From Tanypteryx hageni (taxonomy: Eukaryota > Arthropoda > Insecta > Odonata > Petaluridae), in the NCBI GenBank assembly GCA_028673005.1, contig CM054113.1, positions 173,026,837 to 173,090,836 of the forward strand: a stretch of 64,000 bases of DNA, written 5' to 3'. Within the stretch, counting starts at the first letter, position 1. Every line of letters begins with the position of its first letter. The notes below the pieces were generated by a model that made no database searches, was not told where the DNA came from, and was given only the letters and a program-made list of their open reading frames with translations. Positions 25,721-36,085 of this stretch are shown piece by piece. A program made the position numbers and the translations under genes.

Positions 25721-28700
25721 CGCGCTCGATGCCGCCCTCTTTTCATCTCGCTCGTTTCTCTTTTGTCTCTTTTTTTTCTCGCGTCCTTTTTTCGTCATTT
25801 TGCCATTTCTCGTAAACTCGTCGTAGCGATCCACTTATCTGACTTTGCCATCTCTTTTTCTTGTATGTTTCTCCCTTTTTCCTGTCTTTCCGCGAGGTTT
25901 TTGTTAATTCTTCGAGGCTATATTCTTCCTTTAATTTCTCCTGCCTTTTCAATTATACTGAAAATTATGCCGTTTCGCCTGTTAGTGTTTTACTTCCCAT
26001 CGGTAGATTGGGGTATTTGTATGTGAACACGTGGAGAAGAAATTCACGAACAAACACTTAATATAAAATAATCGAGAAATTAAGTACTCATCTTAGATAT
26101 TTCCAATAGCCATAGAAAGGTCGTGAAAACCAGATGCTGATTTCGGCTGCAATGCAGTCGTCTTCATTGGTAATTCACCGAAAGTAGACTAAATAGAGAA
26201 GAGAAAATTGCGCGCCTGTCGAACCTTGGACACGTATAAGGATATATAACTAGAAGAGTATCATCTTTCCGAATTTTATTACGGTTTGCTTTCGCTGTTC
26301 CATTCGCCCATACTGTTCTTTTCGCCGCCTCTTAGTTCCTTCTTTTTCCTCTCTTATTTTCCTTTTCGTCTTCTTTCGCTATCTCTTCCTTCCCCCCTTC
26401 GCTAGTGAGGCATTATCGTGCGATCTCCGAATACTCGAGCTGGTGGTAGGTTTTGTGCTCGGGTATGCGTGCGTGTACCTGTCAAGTGTCTCTTTTTATA
26501 CCGTTCCCTTGTCGTTCCAGCGTGTGTGCGCGCGCGCGCTCAGGGTGGGAGAGAGGAAAGGAGAAGAGGTTGATGAGACGCCACCATATGCAGTCATATA
26601 GTCTCGTCCCTGTCTATCGCTATCTCTTTCGCCTTCTATAAAAATGCTTTTATCCTTTTTCATTCTCCCTTTTCCAAAATACCTGAGGTCGCTTCTTTTC
26701 CTCGATCTTTTGAAGCCATCCATTCCTTTCATTTATTTTTCGCGCTCGTTTTAAGTATTTTATCCGGATATAGTTCGCCGATGAAGCTGACGAAACTCCA
26801 TATAATAGGAAAGAATGCGCGCAGCAAATGAAACGCATTCACGAAATTAGTCAAACTTGGCGCATACTTCCATCCATTCAATATGGTGACGTCAAATAGT
26901 CGAAACTGCTTTTGTGACGACGTTTCTGTGAGTACAAATACACATTTTTAAATGATCTCGCAGATGAGTTGCGTTTGCTGCAGATTTTCTTTCCTCGTTT
27001 TTTCCGGAATTTGCTGGAAATGAAGCTTCGTTAATAATGCAAGCAAAGGATATACTTACTAATTTCCTCAATTTCTTTATATAAAATAGTGGATAATACA
27101 GTGTTTTCTTTGCTTAAATTATGGAAAGATTCCACAAGGCCACGCCGACTACCCTAATTTTTAAGCTTTCTTTTTTTAAACAGACCTGCAAGCGTGCCTT
27201 CCAGATAGCTATCACGGAGTATAATTTTATTTATTTTTTCTTCGCGATATTGGTTTTTGCGTGTGGTTATCTCGTTTCGCAACTTGCGTCGAAACACTCG
27301 CCGTTTATTATGTTTTTTTGATCTTCGCAGGCCGCTTTTCCTTTTCGATTTAATCACCGCGACGTCGACGCGTGAAATTATTATGTCCCGATTCCGACGA
27401 TAATGGAGGCAATTGCCACGCGTGATTCGAAAGAGCAAAGGGTGTGTTTTTTCCACGCCCAAAAATCCGATGGCGGCGTTAAAAACTCGCACGCCGCGGC
27501 GCGGTCTGGCGAGGGGGAGATCCGAATATCCGTCACCACCCACCACAGGCGGTGTAATTACGGAGAATACGCCGTTGCCCTCGATATCCGGTGAAACTAA
27601 CCAAATTATTCAAGCTGCGTCGCCTTTTTTTTTTTTAAAAAAAAGGGGTTTCTTTTTCTATTTAAACTTGAAATGTGCTGGATAGGATCCGTCACGTTTC
27701 TCCTCTTTATCCTCCCCCCCCCGTCCCACGCGGTAATTGTTTCATCGGTTGCGGCACAGCTGCTTTTCTCCGGTACATTTCTCTCCTTTGTGAAAGCGTT
27801 TTATAAACAAAAATCCTAGGCATCAATTATTTCGGAATGATCGGTAAACTCGCCACACTCTCGGGAAGTTGGCTTGGCAACCACCAAACTTTTTCCCCCT
27901 ACCATTTAGGCAGGATCGATATTGAATTATAATTCAGTTTTAGTTGAAAGGGAATGTGGCATCCATTGTGACGGAGGGGTTTCAATTTCGTCTCTCTCTC
28001 TCTCCCTCCCTCTCCCTCCCTTCCTCTCTCCTTCCTTCCTTCCCTCCCTCTTTCCCTCTCCCTCTCTGTCTCCTCTCTCTCTCTCCCCTTTCCCATCCGC
28101 CCCTTCAGCGTCGTATTTTCCGTATAACTTTAACCGTCTTCCGTTCGTTCGGTATGATGCCAAGGAATGCCGAAGACGGAGGAAGAAGCCTTCCCGCATT
28201 GTTCTCTCTTACATGAAGTTCTGGGGAAATTTTGGTGGGGTGTATGGCAGGGGGAGGTATGGGGTGGCAAGTGAAGGTTTTAGGTGCGGGAATATGGAGG
28301 ATGGAGGAGGGTCTCGGAGAGGAAAAGGTTTGTTCGGTGTCGGGAGGGAATGAATCGTAATTGAAAAACTGACTTTTCATCTCTCCCCCACCCTGCCTTG
28401 TCTTCCTCCTTGCGATTCCCTGATTCTTGGGATCACGTTAAAGTTTCTTCCCCGGTAACATTTAATCTCCCTTTCCTTACACATACACAAACACACACAC
28501 GCATCCTGGGCTCGGGGAACTAAAGATTTGATGGTTATGTGCCTTTATTTTCAAAAAATCCTTGCTCCGTTTCTTTGGAGTCATTAAATATTTTTTTTAG
28601 AGAATCGTCGTCTTTTGTGGATAAATAATGTGGAATTTCTTGTCTTGGGGACCGTTTTATACAAGGTGTAAATATATTTTCAGATTATCCTTTAATTTAA

Positions 28701-29413
28701 TATTGTGCTTTTGCTCTTTAAATATTTTACCTTTTTTCAAATAGTAGTTAATTATTTTGTGGTTTTCGAAATTGGGTAGTTATGGAACACGCAGGAAATA
28801 GTCTATAGCTTTCTAACTTAATAAAATCTAAAGTCGTGTAAACATTCCGTGCTTAGTACTGAATCAAGTATTTAAAGAGTATTTGAAACAGTTTCGATTA
28901 TTCTTCGTTTTATAAAAATATTAGCTGGAACCATCTATGAATATTATTTTACCTACATAAATTTGTGAATCCTTAGTCATGTTAAACTGCGTTCTAATCA
29001 TCATCGTAGTTAGTCTTACTTTTGGTAGGTTTTCCCCTCGCCCAACCAAATCTGACTCATTCAATGTTCCTAATCTGATTTCCGTAGTCTTCGTATTTCT
29101 CTTCGGCGATCCGTTGCCGTGAGTTATTTCGTGCGATGACGTCCGTGACGGCCTTATTTCCGTCACTGCCGGAAGCGCCACCAGTCTTAATAGCCATGGT
29201 CCCTTACACGTTGTGAATCACATTTATATTTATGAATTGTGCCTTGATGCTTGGGATAATGGTTGAGGTGGTTTCCCGTTGCCTTCCTCAGAGGTATTAA
29301 CTTAATTAGACCGTCCCACTGGGCACAGACACCCCCTGACTGAATTACCGACACCGCCTGGACTACTCGTAGTCTTGTCCCTTCCTATTGACCTTGTTGA
29401 CATGGGTGATATT
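25721..29413. other. No gene recognised
   Basis: Mixed AT-rich DNA with a short alternating GC tract at 26522-26540, a C/T-rich patch at 27990-28095 and a (CA)-rich patch at 28485-28500. A repeat fragment at 26095-26170 is listed separately. No supported coding exon was seen. Confidence 0.5.
26100..26170 (-). repeat. Fragment with the same hammerhead-like core
   Basis: Read on the minus strand, 26167-26141 gives ATGAAGA, C, then GACTGCATTGCAGCC (which folds on CTGC/GCAG) and GAAAT, followed by CAGCATCTGG. This is the same order as in the fold-back elements at 23.4, 33.0 and 56.3 kb, with the first core base A instead of C. The rest is unrelated, so it is either another family or a decayed copy. 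Confidence 0.4.
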
Positions 29414-30118
29414 ACCAGGAGTAGAGTTGGGGACTGCCACTTTTTTCTGTCTCAGTGACAAACTGTTCCAGTGAAAAACAAATACCTATGATTTTATACC
29501 TGTTACTTGAGTCACCGGTGACTTTTTCATTGCATTAACCTTGTGCTGGTGGGGCTGGTGACAGCGGTAACGCCATCAAACCAAGTATCGGCCGATAACG
29601 AGTACTTGGTAGCCTGGTGGTAGGTAGTATTTATTAAAACAGTGACTAGTGAAGTATTGAGCAAGAAATTAATTATATAATATATTATAAACGAACATTT
29701 TTTGAATGAACACAAATGGTACCACAGGAATATATTATGTACCTATATATATGATATCACAAGACTTACGTAAAATAGGAACAATTTTTTAAACTTTAAA
29801 TACTTGACTATAGAAAATATTTGCAATTTTCAATAAGTTACTACCTTAATTTGTAAATATATTTTGAGTAACAAACAGCACGTTTGGTGAGGTCATATTA
29901 AGCCACTTAGGAAATGCAGGCGATAGGAAAAATGCATGATAAAGTGGACACACGAAGAATCCATGGGTAAACAAGACGGTCCTTGTGCCCCCAAGAGCTT
30001 CCGTTAACATCCAAGTTTCTTCGATCTGAGTTGGATACATGTTATTTAGTTCTTTAAAGAGAATTTTTGGCGAAAAGTATAGCCATAAAATTCAATTCAT
30101 TTGTTAAAGCGAACATTC

Positions 30119-30140
30119 GTTCAACGAACGTTCGTTGAAC
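30119..30140. repeat. 22-bp perfect palindrome in hAT copy 1
   Basis: GTTCAACGAAC is followed directly by its exact reverse complement. A sequence just downstream (30166-30300) contains GGTCCATAAATGAC, a run of CCTCCC and ATATGACGTCAC, a motif combination seen in unclassified animal repeats. Both fall in the part of the hAT that copy 2 lacks, so they may be a separate insertion. Confidence 0.6.
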
Positions 30141-31121
30141 AAGATTTACTTGTACTGCACTTAGGGACGGTCCATAAATGACTGCACGCAATTTTGTCGG
30201 ATTTTTGACCTCCCCCTCCCTCCGTCGTCATATTTCGTCACAAAAACTCAGACCCCTCCATATATGACGTCACAAAGTTAATACCCCCATCCCCGCTCAA
30301 AATACAAATTTTCAAAAAATATAATTGCTTTGTAATCTCTTTTTATTTAGATAAACACAATAAAATAACAATTTAATATTGCGTTCTGAATTACATAATA
30401 CTTTCGTAAATATCTTTGAATGGGCTTGTTTGTGCATTGATGTCATAAGTGTTTCTCTCACTCTCATTATGTTGTTCTCAAGAAATGCTGAACCAAGCAC
30501 TAACCCAGGCCCGAAGACTCTTTCTCCTCCCTTTCCATAAAGCTCTCAAGTGTTGACGCATAGAAAAAAGTATTCATCTCAAGAGTAGAGTGGTCACAGA
30601 GCAGATAAACACTGCCTATATCTCCTCCGTCTACGCAGTTCGTCCCGGCCGTTGAGACGAAGTTAGGACTTGGGTGGGTGGGAGTGGGACTAGGGACTGC
30701 GCCACTTCTTCTGTTCCACTGAGCCCGCGGCAGGGGGAGGGAACTCTTATGGGGCGATTTGGTTCTCGTCAGATCCATCAAGTTGGTGAAGGCACCGTGA
30801 AAGCGAAAGGTTGAGCGCTGTCGTCGCTCTAATTTGAATGGTAAGACAGCCAATGAGTGAGCGCCAAGCCGAATTTGAAGTGATCATGTTGAGAAGTTGT
30901 GACTGTTGAACTAGGTAACTGCGTAACTGAAAGTTTATCCGCCATTACGGGAAATCTTGGGAAAGTGTTATTTTTTAGTACAGGTAAGGATGTTTTGACT
31001 ATAGAGGAGTATATGAATGAATGGTTAACAACTTCATATATGCTGGTGATACATGTGACTCTCTGTGTGTGTTAATTAAGTTATTTTCTGTACGTTGCAA
31101 CGTTTCCACTAGCTTGCAAAA

Positions 31122-32110
31122 ATGAATCAACCAGAGAAGATGGTGCGTTCACGTAAGTGCTACGCACTAAACTGCAAGCATACGAGGGGAACGACCGGAG
31201 ATCTAAAGTTGAAATTACATTCGTTTCCTCGCACGGAATCTACGTAAGTACTATTAGCTATATTTGTAAAAATATTTTTGTAAGTCGACAGAATTATATG
31301 CAGTAATACCTCGATATACGAAGTAGAAGCGCTCCGTGAGTTGCTTTCGAGTATTGAAACAATATATCGATTAATTAATGTACTTCTGTATTTTATTGCC
31401 TACAGTACTACATATTGTGTAATAATATTACGTACCGAGAAAAATAAAGAATGAGTTACGTTTCTTTTTGAGATTAATCTTACTATGGTTGTGTTTACGT
31501 ATGTGAAATTATATCCAGATTGCAATTTGGAACACACGAACCTTGTTCTACCGCCCAACTCAGCTTAGTTGTTATTTTTGATCCTTTAATAAGTGACTGA
31601 GAACCTTCTCTCGGATGTGTTTGTTTATTCCTAAGAAAGGCTGTGGCCTTATATCTATTGCATAATAAGTACAGCCAATTTGACATCCTATACATATATG
31701 TATATGTCCTGGGATGAATAACAATTATTATTGTTATGGGATTGCAATTTTTAACTTGAAACATCTCGTTTCGAGATACGGCGAGTATATCGTGGACTAC
31801 CTGTAGTAAAAAGGTCACTTATTTAGTGTACAGATTATTCGCATATCGAGTTATTACTGTAGTTAGATATGTATCTCAGCATTTTCAACTTTAATAATAG
31901 TAACCATTTAACGAGATACTTCACTATGGCTTGTTTTCATGTGATGCATATCTTCACTTTAGGCTCTTTAGGAGCAAAGTTGTATTTGATGCATATGTTG
32001 AAGTGTTAATAATTCTGTAATGTTATCATTCCAGGTGCCGAGAATGGGTTCCTATGCTTATTGATTCATTGAGACTGGCAAAAGTCACTTCTGTTCATAC
32101 TTTGTCATGA
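31122..32110 (+). CDS. THAP-domain protein, two exons, truncated (THAP only)
   Basis: Exon 1 is 31122-31243 and exon 2 is 32035-32110. The donor is AC|GTAAGTAC, the acceptor ATCATTCCAG, and the 791-bp intron is phase 2, so the frame joins exactly. The product is about 65 residues (or 59 from the second ATG at 31140, where a THAP domain would normally start). Visible THAP features: the first zinc pair CYALNC (C-x4-C), HSFPRT, and CREWV with the invariant Trp. The last zinc pair, usually C-S-x-H-F, reads T-S-V-H-T, so one cysteine and the Phe are lost, and the stop follows at once. THAP fingers bind DNA and form the N-terminus of P-type transposases. The product could be a decayed N-terminal fragment, or a repressor-like short form as known for truncated P elements. 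The lost ligand argues for decay. Confidence 0.6.
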
Positions 32111-32321
32111 CTTGTTTCTTTATTATTGTTATGATGTTTGTCTGGTGGCTGGCTTCTGCAGCTTTCATATGTTAATTATTCTTTCGTCTGTTACAAACAT
32201 TCTACTGTATTATTTTTTCAATGTGTGCATGTTTCCTATATTTATTGAACAATAATTGATCTATGTGGTTCAATTCCATTTAATATTTGTTATATGTAAA
32301 TATGTACAATATTTCTTCTGC

Positions 32322-32327
32322 AATAAA
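32322..32327 (+). terminator. AATAAA polyadenylation signal of the THAP transcript
   Basis: AATAAA stands 212 bp after the THAP stop codon and inside the P-like element, which fits a 3' end for that gene. Other AATAAA copies occur nearby in this AT-rich DNA (near 32415), so position is the main support. Confidence 0.45.
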
Positions 32328-32934
32328 ACTATTTAAATTTAAATTATTATTCTTTATATTCTCACCCATTACTCCTCTGGTTACGTGATTCGTAAAAAGG
32401 TTTGATTTGCTAAATAAAAAAATTAGCGTCATTTATTGAAAAATAATGAATAAAACTAAATTGGTGTATGATTTTTGAAAATTGCGCTCGCCGTCTGTAC
32501 GAAGCTGCCATTGGCTGCTGAAATTCGTCTGCTAGCTGCCTGTTCTCCGCTTCGATTGGCTGTAAAAATGACGTCATACGTCAACGCAACAGCAGCGCCA
32601 GCTAGCCAGTGCCTTCACCAACTTTTTGTACTAGCCAGCTAAGACCACGATTTTAACATGGGAGTTCCCTCCCCCTGCCCGCGGTGACTGAATCTTTGAC
32701 TGGCGGTGACTGAATCTGTGACTGGCTGTGACTTCCATACCGGTTACTTCCCGCGCATACCTGTTACTGGTCACAGTTCTCTGTTAGTCACTGTGACAAA
32801 ATAGCAGTGACTGCAAATACTCTAAATCTAACCAGGAGCAAATGCTCCAGTCAGGGTAGATCTCAATGCCTGCGTAACACTCATGACAAGGTTGTCCAAA
32901 GATGGGGTGTTCTGGTATAAAGTAATTAAATTGT

Positions 32935-33094
32935 AATTGATAGTAGCTCAATAACTTTGGCCAAAACTAACAAAGGTTGGCTTTCAGTCACTGTTGAAAC
33001 AGGTTTTACCACTGACGATGCCCACCTTGTGGGCGAAATGCATTGGGTTTTGTAGCCCTCTAGTTGTTTTGGCTAAAGGAGTATTCACCTTTGT
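32935..33094 (+). mobile_element. Short retrozyme- or Penelope-like element, single-arm copy
   Basis: A 160-bp insert lies between direct repeats TAATTAAATTGT (32923-32934 and 33095-33106). It opens with a GTAGCTCAATAACTTTGG leader and ends with TTTTGGCTAAAGGAGTA. Both parts recur in the fold-back element at 56.1-56.5 kb. The core reads CTGACGA (33012-33018), T, GCCCAC-CTT-GTGGGC (a perfect six-pair hairpin) and GAAA (33035-33038). CTGACGA fits the hammerhead consensus CUGANGA exactly, but the T before the stem is extra. Duplications of 12-13 bp suggest target-primed retroinsertion rather than cut-and-paste. Confidence 0.6.
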
Positions 33095-33106
33095 TAATTA
33101 AATTGT

Positions 33107-34741
33107 GATGTCCTTTTGCTACAATTTATATAGCATTGCCCTCACGTCGACATAACAGCTTTTCTTGCGCGAAATCTAACAATGTCGGCCTCATTATCCT
33201 GATTAAGATGGTTACCCACGCTGGTAATGTGTAGTCTAGGTTTGTTCCCTTGACTTTTTTGTACATCTCTTTCTCCCTATCTCAATATCCTCCCTTATCT
33301 CTCCCTTTATAAATGCCTCGCTCTCATCCCTTCGTGGACCGAATCCCTCCTCCACTACACTTTTGCTCCCACCTCCATGTCGGTCTCAAAGAGCTCTTTA
33401 CCTCTCTCTATCCCTTCATTCCAGCCGCAGAGCAATCGCTCCTTATCTTCGTCTCCTTCAAAGGATCCATTGTCCTCCTTATCTCTCTGCCGTTCCCGAT
33501 TTTCCTTCCGTTGTGCGTCGTCAGGCAGACTTTAACTAAGTCCTTTCGCTCTCCAAAGCTTGCTCGCAAATATCATCGATTATTATTCATCCGAGAGCCA
33601 TGCCATCGCGGATTTTTTTACTGGCTACGCAAATTGCCGCGTGTCTATGAGCGCGTTGCCGTCGAATTCTCTAGCTCCTCATCGGCGCAATAATATCTTT
33701 TAGATTAAGTTCGTTCGTTCGTTTGCCTAGAGCTTATAATTTTTCGTCTCCGCTAGGGATTTTGATGAAGTTTCATAATGATCGTTCTTAATAAAATTCA
33801 CCGGCTAAATTCCAATTTGGTTCTCAATGAAAATTTTTACAGAAATCCCCAACTTTTGGTTTGATAAATTGATAATCTTCAACAATGATGAGTTCAAGGA
33901 TGAATTGCTGAGCTCATATTAAGGCTGGAATCGAATTTACAACCTGTTTCTCCAATAGCCATCATTTTTCATGGCTACCTTCCAGACTGCTCCTTCATTT
34001 AAATATACCGACTCATTTGCCGTATAACCATGGGAATTCTCTGAGATCTTTGCGACAGTTATAAAACTCGAGTCTTGAAATAAACGCGTGTGGTCGTTAA
34101 ATGAATTTTGGTTTTTACATTGTTGTTTCCCCTAACACTATGTTGAAGATATTTCAGAAATAGAAAACCGTCCTCTGTATGGTCGATCTAAATTTCTTCA
34201 GATTTTTTAATGCTGTCACTATATTTTTTCCAAAAAATAATTGGTTATTTTCCGTAAATAATTTTTTTCACAATTTCGTAACATCTAGTTTTTTTCAAGA
34301 AAACGTCATAAGCGAGCAAAGCAGATGAGGCTAAAAAAATCTTGAGAATGGTTATAATTAAAAGTTCAAAGTCCTCGCGAAATCTAGAAACGACATCCTT
34401 CTCTTCTGAAAGAGTAGTTTTATAGGTCGTACTTGCAGCGGAGAATACCGCAAGAATTGAATTGCTCTCTTTCTCTCTGACGAGTTTTACTCTTTTTTGA
34501 TACATTTCATTGACATTCTTCTTTAAAGTATGCTCATTTATTTAAAGAGCAGTGACTGTGAAATTTCATTCTTGAACACATCCCAATGTATAGCCAATTT
34601 TCAGTTTTTCCACTGGTTTCAAGCGTGATAATTTTCTGACCTATTACTTATGTAAATATAAATAAATACAAAATGTGCATATACACACACATACATTCAT
34701 CATGTATGCATACATAAATGCATACGCACATGCATATATAC
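33107..34741. other. No gene recognised
   Basis: C/T-rich patch at 33250-33500 with a 126-codon artefactual frame, then AT-rich DNA. The last 60 bp (34680-34741) are a CA/CATA microsatellite that continues beyond the mariner at 36086, so the mariner inserted into it. Confidence 0.5.
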
Positions 34742-36085
34742 TAGGGCGTGCTGAAAAGTAATGCCTTCTATTTTTTTCATCTAAAATAAGCGCATATAGC
34801 AGTAAAAACTGAACTGCGTTCAAACCGTTGTACTTTCCCGCGTCGCAAGTGAAATTTCATAAGTCTGCCACTAGAGGTCTCTGAGTTGTGCTCGTAAACA
34901 TGGCGGAGTGTAACGACAGTATGTCGGTGCGATTGAAACAGCGTGCAGCGATTGAGTTTCTGACTGCAGAAAACGTTCCTCCGATCGACATTCATAGGGG
35001 AATGAAGGCTGTTTATGGAGAGGAGTCTGTCGACATCAGTACTGTTCGACGTTGGGCTGCACGTGCTCGTGGTGGAAAACTCGAACATGCCACCCTGGAC
35101 CTGAATGACAAACATGTAGCGGAAGACCACGAACTGCAACCGACGGGGCTCACCGTAACTTTGTTGACGAAATCATCAGAGATAATCGTCGTGTTTCTCA
35201 GCAGGCAATAGCGGACAAAACTGGAATATCACGTGAGCGAGTGCAGGCGATAGTTGCTGATTTGGGCTACCGGAAATTGTGCGCTCGATGGGTTCCCCGA
35301 ATGCTCACTGCAGAACTGAAACAGAAGCGGATGGACATTTGTCAAGAATTGCGGCTGCGCCACGAACGTCAAGGCGGCGAATTCTTATGCAACATCATCA
35401 CCGGGAATGAAAGCTGGGTGCATCATTTCGAACCTGAACAGAAGAGACAGTCAATGGAGTACCGTCACAAGGGTTCGCCAGCGCCGAATTAATTCAAGAC
35501 TTCTTCCGGAAAAGTCATGTTCACATGTTTCTGGGACGTCAGTGGCGTTGTGCATTCGGAATTTATGCCAACTGGCACAACAGTCAACTCTGAGCGATAT
35601 GTACAAACACTTATAAGGTTAAAAGCACGATGTCGAAGAGTTCGTCCTGACATGCAGCAGCCTCTCCTCCAACATGACAGTGCGCGGCCTCACACAAGTG
35701 CGAGGACAACTGCAGAGATTCGCCGCCTTGGTTTCACTGTCTTGGATCATCCGCCATACAGCCCCGACTTGCACCATCTGATTTCCATCTCTTCCCAAAA
35801 CTTAAGGAACATCTGAGAGGACTTCATTTCATGACAGACGATGCAGTCAAGGCGGCGGTGAAACTGTGGTTCCGTCAGCAAGATACACATTTCTATCGGG
35901 ACGGACTTCTAAAATTGCCTGAACGTTGGCGGAAGTGTGTAGACAGCAGAGGGGATTATGTCGAGAAATAACTGTATAGTTATAAAATATAGTTCAAGAA
36001 TGTTACCCGTTTTGGTTTCAATTAAATGTCTAATCCCATTTCCATACTAAAAATTAGGAGGCATTACTTTTCAGCATGCCACGTA
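34742..36085 (+). mobile_element. mariner transposon
   Basis: Inverted ends: TGCTGAAAAGTAATGCCT (from about 34749) matches the reverse complement of the right end (to about 36078) base for base; the next few bases match partly. TA dinucleotides bound the element (34742-34743 and 36084-36085). Total length ~1.34 kb is normal for mariner. It contains one broken transposase gene and sits in a CA/CATA microsatellite. Confidence 0.92.
34900..35971 (+). pseudogene. mariner transposase (DD34D), disabled
   Basis: The span matches a full transposase (about 357 codons; the family is usually ~345-355). The start is the ATG at 34900 (MAECNDSMSVRLKQ), just 3' of the inverted end. The N-terminal HTH region (to about 35140) is in one frame. 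The frame then shifts, and the second half runs to 35770 with a TAA stop at 35490-35492. A one-base deletion after 35771 moves the last part (PSDFHLFPKLKEHLRG onward) to a third frame, ending at 35971. Catalytic residues: the first Asp, in TG-D-ESW, is Asn (AAT, 35406-35408); the second is present in QHDSARPHT (35676-35678); the third is GAT at 35780-35782, 34 residues on, which defines DD34D. Two frameshifts, a stop and a lost catalytic Asp make it inactive. Confidence 0.92.

Larger units (their letters stand above)
30731..32677 (+). mobile_element. P-element-like transposon encoding a THAP protein, nested in hAT copy 1
   Basis: Its ends are inverted copies: CAGGGGGAGGGAACTC at 30731, the same on the minus strand from 32677, with a second matching block AAGTTGGTGAAGGCAC further in (near 30780 and 32615), giving ~70-bp imperfect inverted ends. 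The flanks repeat CCCGCGG (30724-30730 and 32678-32684; 8 bp, GCCCGCGG, if one terminal G is counted as target). In hAT copy 2 the same place reads GAGCCTGCGATGACTG without the insert, an empty site. It contains a spliced THAP-domain gene and a polyadenylation signal, but no recognisable catalytic domain. THAP plus 7-8-bp duplications point to the P superfamily; that assignment is inferred. Confidence 0.68.
29422..32830. mobile_element. hAT transposon, copy 1 (carries a nested P-like element)
   Basis: It begins TAGAGTTGGGGAC and ends ACTCTAAATCTA. It is flanked by a perfect 8-bp duplication ACCAGGAG (29414-29421 and 32831-32838), the hAT hallmark. The outer ~150 bp on both sides are full of GTGAC/GTCAC motifs (for example CACCGGTGAC at the left and repeated GTGACTG near 32685-32730), likely transposase sites. 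It shares left end, right end and a central segment (30405-30720) with copy 2 at 59.1 kb, which has its own 8-bp duplication. A ~0.8-kb stretch at about 29610-30405 is missing from copy 2. No hAT transposase is recognisable, so it is nonautonomous. Confidence 0.88.

Noticed and set aside
24184..26026. Open frames of 473-543 codons (Ser/Leu/Pro-rich) and a 270-codon Arg/Glu-rich frame on the other strand
   Set aside because: They lie in the polypyrimidine tract, where stops cannot arise in any frame; they overlap each other and have no domain.
27040..27120. Minus-strand exon ending at a GTAAGTATATCC donor
   Set aside because: No polypyrimidine tract and AG acceptor upstream; frames close quickly.
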